Positions 23,888 through 31,810 of a DNA stretch of 45,474 bases are shown here, in pieces. A model generated the notes under the pieces. The model made no database searches, had not been told where the DNA came from, and worked only from the letters and a program-made list of their open reading frames with translations. Source of the DNA: Pseudomonadota bacterium (lineage in GTDB: Bacteria; Myxococcota_A; Polyangia; Fen-1088); the NCBI GenBank assembly GCA_023438785.1, contig JAEXQJ010000201.1, positions 1 through 45,474 on the forward strand, given 5' to 3'. A program made the translations under genes and the position numbers. Numbering within the stretch: position 1 is the first letter of the stretch; each line of letters opens with the position of its first letter.

Positions 23888-25701
23888 GTCTCCTCGGGGC
23901 ACAGAGACTCGGTCGCGCCGCCGGACTCCTCGCGCTCCAGGTGCCTGAAGATGGTTCGAGGGTCGACGCCCAGGTCGCGGGCCGTCTTGGTGCGGTTGCC
24001 GCCGTTGAGGCTGAGCACCTCGTTGATGTAGTTGCGCTGCCAGCGCTCGCGGGCCTCGTTCAGGCTCATGATGGCGGGCAACTCGCCGGACTCGATGCCC
24101 ATGTCCTCGGGGCCCAGCAGCGCCTTGTCGGCGAGCACCAGCGCCTTCTTGATTCGGTTCTCCATCTCGCGAATGTTCCCGGGCCAGCGATAGCGCTTGA
24201 TGGCCGAGATGGCGGCCGGCGTGAAGCCGCGCACCTTGCTGCCGAATTCTCCCGCGTGGCGCGACAGGAGATAACGGGCCAACACCACGATGTCGTCCCC
24301 GCGATCGCGCAGGGGCGGCAGGTGCAGGTGCACGACGTTGAGTCGGTAGTAGAGGTCCTCGCGGAATCGGCCTGCCTTGGTCTCGGCCTCCAGATCCCGG
24401 TTGGTGGCGGCGATGACTCGAATGTCCACCGGCTCCGTGTTGGTGTCGCCCACGCGTTGCACGCAGCGGTCTTGCAGGGCGCGAAGCAGCTTGACCTGCA
24501 GGGGCAGGGGCATCTCACCGATTTCGTCGAGCAGCAGGGTGCCTTTGTTGGCGCTCTGGAACCGCCCCAGCTTGTTGGCCACCGCGCCCGTGAAGGCTCC
24601 CCGCACGTGCCCAAAGAGCTCGGACTCCAGCAGGTTCTCGGGAATGGCGCCGCAGTTGATGCTGACGAAGGGGCCCTTGGCGCGCGGCGAGCGGTTGTGG
24701 ATCTCGCGTGCGATGAGCTCCTTGCCCGTGCCGGTTTCGCCGGTGACCATGACCGTAATGTCCGTGGTCGCCACCCGCTGCACCTTGCGGAAGACCTCCT
24801 GCATGGCTGGCGAGGAACCCACGATTTCACCGAAGCGGATGCGCTCGATGCGCTCCTGCAGGGAGCGGTTGTCGAGCTGCAGCTCGTTAACCAGCAGGGC
24901 GTTGCGAATGACCAGCGAGGCCTGGGCCGCGAAGATGGTCAGGATCTCCAGCGCCGCCTCGTCGAAGAGCTGGGCCACGTTGTCGTTGCCCACGTAGATG
25001 ATGCCGATGAGGTTGCCGCGCTCCAGCAGCGGCACGCACATCACCGACGTGAGGCGCAGGTTCATGACGGACAGCGAATTCTTGAAGCTCGTATCGTTGA
25101 GGGCGTCGGAGACGATGAGCGGCTGCCGGGTCTCGATGACCCGCGCCAGAATGGCATCCGAGAGGTGGCTGACCGCGTCCGAGATGGTCTCGCGACGCAG
25201 GTTGCGCGCCACCTTGACCACCGGCTCGCCCGACTCGACGAGGACGATGAAGCCCTTGTCCGCGTTCGTGACCTGAATGACCACGTCGAGCAGCTGGTCC
25301 AGGAGCACCGGGATCTCGTAGTTGCCCATCAGCTTCTGCGAGAACTCGAACAGGCGCTTATACGAGTTGAGCTCGGCCATGGTCTGGGCCGCCACGTCAT
25401 CGGTGACCGGCTCGTCATAGAGCGAGAACTCCATCTCCACGCTGCCCAGACGGATGCGGTCCTCCTGGGCCAGGCGATGCTTTGTGCGGCGCCGTCCGTT
25501 CACATGCAGGTCGGCGTCTTTCTCGGTGACGGCGATGTTGAAGTCGCGACCATCGAAGTGAATGTGCGCGTGCGTATCGGCGAGAAGAGGATCGGGCAGC
25601 AGGATGTCCACCCCCTCAGTTTTGCCCATGGACGTGAGCTTCTTGTAGATGTGGTACACCTTCACGCCCGTCCCTGGCGCATGAATCCGTAGCGTCGCCA
25701 T
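23884..25701 (-). CDS. Sigma-54-dependent activator with FHA and GAF domains
   Basis: A 605-residue enhancer-binding protein. An FHA domain fills about 1-95 and a GAF domain about 125-290. The AAA+ domain has Walker A GETGTGKE (321-328) and GAFTGA (near 368), which contacts sigma-54. A Fis-type helix-turn-helix (NRTKTARDLGVDPRTIFRHL) ends the protein. FHA domains bind phosphothreonine, and such activators in myxobacteria work with Ser/Thr kinases; here a kinase gene lies two genes upstream. In this FHA the usual GR is GK (26-27) and the usual Ser before the conserved His is Ala (ADTH, 41-44), so phosphopeptide binding may differ. ATG 25701 has AGGGAGA upstream; a longer reading to 25782 is rejected. 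Confidence 0.94.
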   Translation of the reverse strand: MATLRIHAPGTGVKVYHIYKKLTSMGKTEGVDILLPDPLLADTHAHIHFDGRDFNIAVTEKDADLHVNGRRRTKHRLAQEDRIRLGSVEMEFSLYDEPVTDDVAAQTMAELNSYKRLFEFSQKLMGNYEIPVLLDQLLDVVIQVTNADKGFIVLVESGEPVVKVARNLRRETISDAVSHLSDAILARVIETRQPLIVSDALNDTSFKNSLSVMNLRLTSVMCVPLLERGNLIGIIYVGNDNVAQLFDEAALEILTIFAAQASLVIRNALLVNELQLDNRSLQERIERIRFGEIVGSSPAMQEVFRKVQRVATTDITVMVTGETGTGKELIAREIHNRSPRAKGPFVSINCGAIPENLLESELFGHVRGAFTGAVANKLGRFQSANKGTLLLDEIGEMPLPLQVKLLRALQDRCVQRVGDTNTEPVDIRVIAATNRDLEAETKAGRFREDLYYRLNVVHLHLPPLRDRGDDIVVLARYLLSRHAGEFGSKVRGFTPAAISAIKRYRWPGNIREMENRIKKALVLADKALLGPEDMGIESGELPAIMSLNEARERWQRNYINEVLSLNGGNRTKTARDLGVDPRTIFRHLEREESGGATESLCPEET

Positions 25702-25726
25702 GGCTGTGCAGTCTCCCTGTTTCCCG

Positions 25727-26695
25727 TCAGAAACGGAAGGACAGACCGGTCCCCAGCGTGTGCGGGAGCACCATCGGCGCAAGCCTCAGGGCGTGCGAGG
25801 GCTGCGGAACCGGCGTGTCTCCGAGGTGAACCTCGGGTTGGTAGAAATAGATCGCGTCGAGCACCCCCCACGCGGCCGCCGCGAGGAAGAGGGCACCGCT
25901 GGTGACCTGCGTGCGCAGCAGGAAGCGCGAGCGGTTCTCATCCGTGTGATCCCAGGCGTCGCGCGGGCAGGGCTGACCGTTCGTCTCGTACTTGCAGCCC
26001 AGCTTGGGGCGAAGGCCGTAGAGCGCCAGATTGGTGGCGAAGGCGCCCAGGGAGACGGCGGCCAGCGTCGATTCACCGACCAGGAAGGCCCAGCCCTTGC
26101 GGCGATGCCCGTTCTGGAACTGCCCGGCACCGAAGGGGATGAAATTCACCGCAAAGGAGTTGCGGCCCACCTTTCGCTCGATGACCGCGGGCCCGCCGCG
26201 CACCTTCTCGCATTCCGCGAGGTCTCGTTCGCGCGCCCGTTCGGCCTCCCGGCGTTTGGCCTCCAGCCGGGCCAGCTCGGCCTCGTGGTCGCGAAGCACG
26301 CCGTTGAAAAAGTCCACCACCTGAGGCGGATCGAGCAGGGGATCGAAGCGGTAGTCGGGACGAACCTGCAGCAGCTTGCGGAACTCCTGCGCGGCCTTCG
26401 GCTCGTCCCCCGCAAAGAGCTGGGCCACGCCAAGCATCCGGTGTGCCTGGACGATCTGGCTCTCTGATTCGAGTCGAATGTCCGGGTACAGCAGGGGCGA
26501 GAGGACCTCGATGGCCCGGCCGTACTCGCCGCGATCGAACGCGTTCTTGCCGCGCTGGAGCTCCTCGCCGGGACCCAACTGGGCGCGGCGGACCGGGATG
26601 GGCTTGGCAAGCGCCGGGTCGCGCTCCACGCGCGTGCGGCCGTCCGCGGGCGCCATGGGAAGCAGAAGCAGAAAGAGGATGAGACCGGAAGGCAA
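25727..26695 (-). CDS. Exported TPR-type protein with C-terminal membrane segments
   Basis: A 322-residue protein with an N-terminal signal sequence (PSGLILFLLLLPMAPADG) and a TPR-like helical region (GKNAFDRGEYGRAIEVLSPL, about 50-130). A charged coiled-coil stretch (ARLEAKRREAERARERD) precedes a C-terminal domain with two hydrophobic helices; the entry FIPFGAGQFQNGHRRKGWA resembles DUF5683-type membrane domains. It is probably periplasmic and membrane-bound. The TTG start at 26695, one base past the kinase stop, is needed to keep the signal sequence; the later ATG would lose it. The position between a kinase and its likely activator suggests a sensory or scaffold role. Confidence 0.72.
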   Translation of the reverse strand: MPSGLILFLLLLPMAPADGRTRVERDPALAKPIPVRRAQLGPGEELQRGKNAFDRGEYGRAIEVLSPLLYPDIRLESESQIVQAHRMLGVAQLFAGDEPKAAQEFRKLLQVRPDYRFDPLLDPPQVVDFFNGVLRDHEAELARLEAKRREAERARERDLAECEKVRGGPAVIERKVGRNSFAVNFIPFGAGQFQNGHRRKGWAFLVGESTLAAVSLGAFATNLALYGLRPKLGCKYETNGQPCPRDAWDHTDENRSRFLLRTQVTSGALFLAAAAWGVLDAIYFYQPEVHLGDTPVPQPSHALRLAPMVLPHTLGTGLSFRF

Positions 26696-26696
26696 G

Positions 26697-28574
26697 CTAC
26701 TCGTCCAGTCGAACCGAAACCTGGCGCGTCTCTCCCGCGGTCAGCGTGACCGGCTCAACAACGGTTTTTTCTCCCAGGAAGACCACCACTTCGAGACTCT
26801 TCCGCATCTCCTCGCCGGCGTCAAAGGGAACCGGCACTTTCTCGCCCGGACGGGCCGACGTGCGCCAGGGGGTGGCCACGCCGTCCCCCACCTGGCGGAT
26901 CAGGATGTTGGCGCCCTGTCGAGGCGGCTGCAGCGTGACCGACAGACGTGCGGGCTTGGGATCCAGGTTGACGAACAGGTGGTCTCCCGGCGGCCGATAC
27001 ACCTGCGGACCCACGATGACTTCCTTGGGATTGCAGCAGCGGTCGTTGCGGAACTCCAGCTTGTGCGGCTCGCCCCACGGGACCTCGATGCGGTTCTGCT
27101 GGGGACCGAAGTCAAAGCGCTTCTCCCCGTCCATCCACACTTCGACCTTGGCCGGGTTCGGCCCGAGCGTCAGCGTCACGGTGGGCACCGGGCGGGGTGC
27201 AGGGGCCACGCTGCTTGCCTCCTGGCTTGGTGTGTCCTCTCGCACGGCGGGCCGCTCCGCCACGGTCTTCCGAGCCTCGCGACGCGGATCCCGGGCGCGA
27301 ACGGGCTGGGGGGTGGGCGGTTCGGCCGAGGCCACAGTGGCGGCGGGTGCGGTCGGCTTGGGACGTGACGTTGCCGTCTTGGTCTTGGCCGGGGCGGCCA
27401 GGGGCGTCGCGCGCCGGCCTGCCTGGGGAGGCGTGTTGACGGCGGTGCCGGCCACGAGGACGATCCCGGGGACCAGCCCGCCCAAGGCCAGCACCGCCGC
27501 GCTGGCAATGGCGATGCGTCGGACCCGCTCCCGGTGTTCGAGCCGGCGCAGTTCGGCCAGCACGGTCGCATTCTCCGGCTCCAGGGCCAGAGCCCGGTTC
27601 CATAGCTCCAGGGCGCGGGCGCTGCGGCCCTCCGCCTGCTCCCGCTGCCCCGAGGTGACGAGGGCCGCCACCAGGCGCGCGGGTAGCGTCTTTTCGTAGA
27701 CATCCGGATCGGTCAGGTAGTGGCGAAGCTCGTCGTGTGACGAGTTCAAGCCCGCGTCGCCGACGTAGGCCCGCAGATCATCCAGCATGGCCTGAACGCC
27801 CGGGTATCGCTCCTCGGGCGCATGGGCCATGGCCCGCGTGATGATGCGCGCCATCTGATCCGAGACCAGCCGATTGACGGTGCGCGGATCCGCGAAGCGC
27901 CCCTCGGCCACCCGGCGCAGAACCTCGTGCGGGTTCTTGCCCGCGAAGGGCAACACCCCCGTCGCCATCTGGTACAGCACGACACCGATGGAAAAGATGT
28001 CGCTGCGAACGTCGAGCTGCCTGCCGTCCAGGACCTCGGGCGCCATATAGGCGGGTGAGCCCAGGATCTGGCCAGTCACGGTCATTCGCTCCAGGTCCAC
28101 CACCTGCGCCACGCCGAAGTCCATCAGCTTGATGGCCCCGTCTCGGCGCACCATGATGTTCTCGGGCTTCACATCGCGATGGATGATGCCCAGTGAGTGC
28201 GCGTGGGCCAGCGCGGCGCCCACCTCCAGCACGATGAGGGCGGCCAACTCGGGAACCGGCAGACGGCGGCTGGCCAGGAACTGCTTGAGGGTTTGGCCGT
28301 CGATGAATTCGGTGACGATGAATGACGACGGCGAGTCCCCGCCCGAATAGTCGAATATCTGCAGGATGCCGTCGTGGTTCAGCTTGGCCACCGCGTGGGC
28401 CTCGCGCTCCAGGCGGGCCTTGGACTCGGGTTCAGCCAGCAGGTGGGCGTGCAGAACCTTGACCGCGACTTCCCGGTTCAGGGTGCGATCTTCGGCACGG
28501 TAAACCACGGCCATGCCGCCCTGGCCGACTTCTTCGATGATGCGATATCGCGATGGCAGGGACTGAGTAACCAT
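26697..28574 (-). CDS. Hanks-type serine/threonine kinase with extracytoplasmic C-terminal domain
   Basis: A 625-residue transmembrane kinase. Kinase motifs are GQGGMA (17-22), Lys39, HRDVKPEN (132-139), DFG (152-154) and GSPAYMAPE. A helical region (LELWNRALALEPENATVLAE) precedes one membrane helix (about 357-378). A Pro/Ala/Thr-rich spacer then leads to a beta-rich C-terminal region with PEGA-like repeats (KVEVWMDGEKRFDFG and similar) that may bind cell-wall or other envelope ligands. ATG 28574 is chosen over a GTG three codons upstream. It starts an operon with the TPR protein, the FHA-type sigma-54 activator and a lipoprotein, which suggests envelope signals passed by phosphorylation to sigma-54 transcription. 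Confidence 0.93.
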   Translation of the reverse strand: MVTQSLPSRYRIIEEVGQGGMAVVYRAEDRTLNREVAVKVLHAHLLAEPESKARLEREAHAVAKLNHDGILQIFDYSGGDSPSSFIVTEFIDGQTLKQFLASRRLPVPELAALIVLEVGAALAHAHSLGIIHRDVKPENIMVRRDGAIKLMDFGVAQVVDLERMTVTGQILGSPAYMAPEVLDGRQLDVRSDIFSIGVVLYQMATGVLPFAGKNPHEVLRRVAEGRFADPRTVNRLVSDQMARIITRAMAHAPEERYPGVQAMLDDLRAYVGDAGLNSSHDELRHYLTDPDVYEKTLPARLVAALVTSGQREQAEGRSARALELWNRALALEPENATVLAELRRLEHRERVRRIAIASAAVLALGGLVPGIVLVAGTAVNTPPQAGRRATPLAAPAKTKTATSRPKPTAPAATVASAEPPTPQPVRARDPRREARKTVAERPAVREDTPSQEASSVAPAPRPVPTVTLTLGPNPAKVEVWMDGEKRFDFGPQQNRIEVPWGEPHKLEFRNDRCCNPKEVIVGPQVYRPPGDHLFVNLDPKPARLSVTLQPPRQGANILIRQVGDGVATPWRTSARPGEKVPVPFDAGEEMRKSLEVVVFLGEKTVVEPVTLTAGETRQVSVRLDE

Positions 28575-28642
28575 GGTCGCCACAACGCTGAGCCAGCGAG
28601 CAAAGCTAAGACGAAGCTAAGTGGGACTAGGCTAGGCGGGGA

Positions 28643-28671
28643 ATGATACGGGAGGAGTTGAACGGGCACAA
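28643..28671 (-). promoter_or_regulatory. Candidate promoter of the kinase/FHA-activator operon
   Basis: On the minus strand TTGTGC (28671-28666) and TATCAT (28648-28643) are 17 nt apart. The -10 matches at five positions, the -35 at three or four. Transcription would start near 28636, leaving about 60 nt of leader. No good sigma-54 site is seen, so the operon appears housekeeping-controlled. Confidence 0.45.
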
Positions 28672-28704
28672 CCCCGGAGCGGTGCGCCTCTCCTCGGCAG
28701 CGTG

Positions 28705-28734
28705 TTGACGTACGCTTTGGTACCGGACAACTAT
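28705..28734 (+). promoter_or_regulatory. Candidate promoter of the acyl-CoA ligase gene
   Basis: TTGACG (28705-28710) is a good -35. An AACTAT (28729-28734) lies 18 nt downstream as a weak -10. The predicted start at about 28741-28744 coincides with the ATG, so the mRNA would be leaderless; there is no Shine-Dalgarno sequence before that ATG. Confidence 0.3.
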
Positions 28735-28743
28735 CTGCCTCCC

Positions 28744-30627
28744 ATGACCACGGCTCTCGTTGCGCCCTGCGCCAGTTGCGACCTGCCCGGACGGACGGCT
28801 GGTGACATCTGGCGTGAGCAGACGGCGCGAGCCGGCGAGGGCGTCGCCTTCCGGGTGCGACGCAACGGCCAGTGGGATGCCATCACGTGGCAACAGGCTG
28901 ACCTGGCGGCCCGGACCATCGCGGCTGGGCTGATCGACGTGGGAGTCAAGCCGGGGGATTCGGTTGCTGTCCTGTGTCGCACGCGCCTGGAATGGGTGCT
29001 ATGCGATGTGGCTTTGGTTCTGGCGGGTGCCGTTTCGGTTCCCATCTATCCTTCCAGCACAGCCGAGCAGTGTGCCTTCATCATCAAGGACAGCGGCGCC
29101 CGTGCCGTGATTGCCGAGGACGCCGCCCAACTGGAGAAGCTCCTGCCGCTCATGGGGGCCAACCCGGAGTTGCGTCTCATCCACGTCGATGGCGACGTCT
29201 CGTTCGAGAAGCCGGACGGCCAAGGCCGGACCGGGGTTCGCATGGCCGAGGTGCTGTCAGGATTTGGCCCGGCCCACGCCCCCATCAGCCTCTCTGCCCT
29301 GCGGGCCAGTGGAGAGAATTGGCTGGCCGCACATCCCGGCGATTTGGACCGCCGTGGCGCCAGCGTGTGCTCCGACGACCCGTTCACCATCATCTACACG
29401 TCTGGAACAACCGGTCGGCCCAAGGGCGTGGTGCTGACCCATCGGAACATGGTCGCCTCGTTCGAGAGCGCCATCCGCGCCTTCAATCTGCGCGACACGG
29501 ACGAGCAGTACCTGTTTCTGCCGCTGGCCCACGTCTTGGGCCGAGAGATCGAATGGGCGCCCATCCTCGCCGGTGCGCCCATTGCGTTCTCGGACGGTCT
29601 GGCCCGCATCAAATTCGACTTGGTCGAGGTCCGCCCGACCTTCATGGCCGGCGTGCCGCGTATCTTCGAGAAGCTGTACACGGCGGTGCAGGCGGGCATC
29701 AAGCAGGGGCTGGCGCCCAAGCGCGCCGTGGTGGCGTGGGGACTCGCCGTGGGCGCTCGGCACGCAGCGGCCCTGCGCCGGGGCAAGCAACCTGGGGCGC
29801 TGCTGCGCTCTCAGCACGCCCTGGCCGAGAGGCTGGTCCTTTCCAAGCTGCGGCGACGCCTGGGCCTCGATCGGTGTCGCTTCCTCATCTGCGGGGGCGC
29901 GCCGCTGGCCACGGAGATCGCCGAGTTCTTCCACTCGGTCGGCCTGCTCATCCTCGAGGGCTACGGTTTGACCGAGACAGCGGCCGCCGCATTCGTGAAC
30001 CGCTGGAACAACTACCGCCTCGGAACCGTGGGGCCGGCCATCGACGCCATCGAGTATCGCATCGCCACCGACGGCGAGATCCTCCTGCGCGGTCCGTCCG
30101 TGTTCGGGCGCTACCACGACAACCCCGCGGCCACCGCCGAGGCGATCGACTCGGAGGGCTGGTTCCATACCGGCGACATCGGTGTGGTTGACGACGGGTT
30201 CCTGTGCATCGTCGATCGCAAGAAGGATCTCATCGTCACCGCCGGAGGGAAGAAGGTCGCCCCCCAGATGATCGAAAACGCGCTCAAGGCGCGCTGCCCG
30301 CTGGTCAGTCAGGTGGTCGTGTTCGGGGACAAGCGCTCCCACTGCGTGGCGCTCATCACGCCGTCCGAGCCGGCGGTGCGGCAATTCGGGGCCGGCAATC
30401 CCGCCCGCGCCGCTATCTCGGTGGAATTGCGCGCCGCCGTCGAGGACGCGGTGAGCGCATTGAACGCGCGCTTGGCCAGTTACGAGACCCTCAAGAGCTT
30501 CGCCATTCTGCCGGCCGAGTTCTCCGAGAGCACGGGCGAGCTCACGCCCAGTCTCAAGGTGAAACGAGATGTGGTCGCCAGCCGCTACGCGCACGTCATC
30601 GACGCCCTTTACGAGAAGGCGCCCTAG
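28744..30627 (+). CDS. Long-chain fatty acid-CoA ligase (AMP-binding family)
   Basis: A 627-residue adenylate-forming enzyme that activates fatty acids to acyl-CoA with ATP. The AMP-binding signature YTSGTTGRPKG is at 218-228. Further motifs are YGLTETAAA, the GWFHTGDIG aspartate loop and DRKKDLIVTAGGKKV near the C-terminal hinge. Length and layout match FadD15-type long-chain ligases of actinobacteria and myxobacteria. ATG 28744 begins MTTALVAPCASCDLPGRTAG; an in-frame GTG at 28702 would overlap the candidate -35 and is less likely. Divergent from the kinase operon with about 170 bp between them. Substrate chain length cannot be read from sequence. Confidence 0.93.
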   Translation: MTTALVAPCASCDLPGRTAGDIWREQTARAGEGVAFRVRRNGQWDAITWQQADLAARTIAAGLIDVGVKPGDSVAVLCRTRLEWVLCDVALVLAGAVSVPIYPSSTAEQCAFIIKDSGARAVIAEDAAQLEKLLPLMGANPELRLIHVDGDVSFEKPDGQGRTGVRMAEVLSGFGPAHAPISLSALRASGENWLAAHPGDLDRRGASVCSDDPFTIIYTSGTTGRPKGVVLTHRNMVASFESAIRAFNLRDTDEQYLFLPLAHVLGREIEWAPILAGAPIAFSDGLARIKFDLVEVRPTFMAGVPRIFEKLYTAVQAGIKQGLAPKRAVVAWGLAVGARHAAALRRGKQPGALLRSQHALAERLVLSKLRRRLGLDRCRFLICGGAPLATEIAEFFHSVGLLILEGYGLTETAAAAFVNRWNNYRLGTVGPAIDAIEYRIATDGEILLRGPSVFGRYHDNPAATAEAIDSEGWFHTGDIGVVDDGFLCIVDRKKDLIVTAGGKKVAPQMIENALKARCPLVSQVVVFGDKRSHCVALITPSEPAVRQFGAGNPARAAISVELRAAVEDAVSALNARLASYETLKSFAILPAEFSESTGELTPSLKVKRDVVASRYAHVIDALYEKAP

Positions 30628-30681
30628 GCCCTCCTGAGCCGCGCCCCGCAACCGCCGCGCCAGAAGGCCGATAGGCGCGCC

Positions 30682-31404
30682 ATGGTTCGCTTTATTGCCC
30701 AACTGCTGTGGCCCGCCCGCTGCGCTGCCTGCGCGGCTCTGGTCGAGCCCGGGCGGAGCTTCTGCGCGGTCTGCGAGGGGGCTCTGGTATCGGTCGCGCC
30801 AGCCTGTGCGGGGTGCGGGCGGCCTCTCGACGGGGTCGGCAGCTCGACGACGGAGAGCCGCTGCCCAGGCTGCCTGGCTCATCCCTGGCCGTTCTCGCGC
30901 GCCTGGTGTGCCATGGCGTACGGGGGCGCCTTGACCCAGGCCATTCTCCGCTACAAGCACGGCCGGGAGCGACCGCTTGCCCATCCCCTGGGCTCACTCA
31001 TCCTGCCCCTGGTGAGAGCCGCCGCCCAAACCGGCGTCGATTGCCTCTGCCCCGTGCCTCTCCACCGTCGCCGCTTGCGCGAACGAGGCTTCAATCAGGC
31101 GCTCGAGATCCTGCGCATCGTGAGGCGCTGGCTGTCTCGGGAGGGCCAGCACCTCGACCTCCTCGGCGACGGCATCCAGCGCGTGCGTGATACACCGGCC
31201 CTGGGCAGGGAGTCTCCCGCGGCCCGGCGCCGCATCCTGGCGGGCGCCTTCTCCGTGGCTCGGCCGGGGAGGGTAGAGGGCCGGTGTGTTCTTCTCCTGG
31301 ACGACGTCATGACTACCGGGGCCACTCTGGCCGAGTGCACCCGCGTCCTCCTGCGGGCTGGCGCGGCTGAGGTCCAGGTTGCTGCCCTGGCTCGTACGCT
31401 CTGA
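30682..31404 (+). CDS. ComF family phosphoribosyltransferase-like protein
   Basis: A 240-residue protein. The N-terminal zinc-ribbon-like region has four CxxC pairs (Cys14/17, 28/31, 42/45, 61/64). A type I phosphoribosyltransferase fold follows, with the PRPP-binding segment VLLLDDVMTTGAT near residue 202-214 and the family sequence PVPLHRRRLRERGFNQ. ComF/GntX proteins take part in DNA uptake in naturally competent bacteria, but many non-competent species have them and the reaction is unknown. The start ATG has only a weak ribosome site; the gene lies 54 nt after the ligase stop and is probably in its operon. Confidence 0.93.
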   Translation: MVRFIAQLLWPARCAACAALVEPGRSFCAVCEGALVSVAPACAGCGRPLDGVGSSTTESRCPGCLAHPWPFSRAWCAMAYGGALTQAILRYKHGRERPLAHPLGSLILPLVRAAAQTGVDCLCPVPLHRRRLRERGFNQALEILRIVRRWLSREGQHLDLLGDGIQRVRDTPALGRESPAARRRILAGAFSVARPGRVEGRCVLLLDDVMTTGATLAECTRVLLRAGAAEVQVAALARTL

Positions 31405-31438
31405 GCCGCAGCAACTGACACAAATCCACACTCTGTCC

Positions 31439-31466
31439 TTGACACACGCATCCCTGTGGCTAAGGT
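31439..31466 (+). promoter_or_regulatory. Promoter of tRNA-Val
   Basis: A perfect TTGACA (31439-31444) and TAAGGT (31461-31466) are separated by 16 nt. Transcription would start near 31474, about 19 nt before the mature tRNA 5' end, a normal tRNA leader length. It may also serve thrS downstream, because no terminator is seen between them. Confidence 0.6.
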
Positions 31467-31492
31467 AGCGCGCCTGAACTGGACAGAAATAC

Positions 31493-31564
<72 letters not shown>

Positions 31565-31810
31565 CTGCTATTGATGGCAACGCTGAGAGAGGGGGCGGAA
31601 CCCGGCCAGTTGGTCGCCTGGGTTCCCGGGCGGGAAGCTGGTCATCCGCTTGCGGCTTCGCAAGCGTGTGGGGCCGCCCGGTGGTATCTTCGCGCGTCTC
31701 GTTGAACCCTTCACCCTTGCATACGCAGTCCGCGCGGACGGGCGGCTTGCCAGCCCTGGGCCGCGCCCTCGTCGTTCGCGCCGGATGTTCGCGTTCGGAG
31801 ATTTCAAGCC
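31565..31810 (+). promoter_or_regulatory. Structured leader of thrS
   Basis: The 246 nt between tRNA-Val and thrS hold no gene but several stable stems. GGAACCC (31597-31603) pairs with GGGTTCC (31620-31626). CGCTTGCG (31647-31654) pairs with CGCAAGCG (31659-31666) around GCTT. GTCCGCGCGGAC is self-complementary near 31728-31739. No T-run terminator is present. Threonyl-tRNA synthetase genes are often controlled through structured leaders, by operator mimicry of tRNA-Thr or by T-box elements, so this region is a candidate regulator; the class is not identified. Confidence 0.4.

Noticed and set aside
23941..25692. A 583-codon frame antisense to the sigma-54 activator
   Set aside because: Mirror of a strongly supported AAA+ gene; composition is that of a shadow frame.
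29257..30984. A 575-codon frame antisense to the acyl-CoA ligase and comF
   Set aside because: No domain is visible and both genes beneath it have intact family motifs.
31681..31700. T-box-like GGTGGTATC...CGCG sequence in the thrS leader
   Set aside because: The core has a mismatch and an insertion. I see no stem I with a threonine specifier and no terminator/antiterminator pair, so a T-box cannot be claimed.
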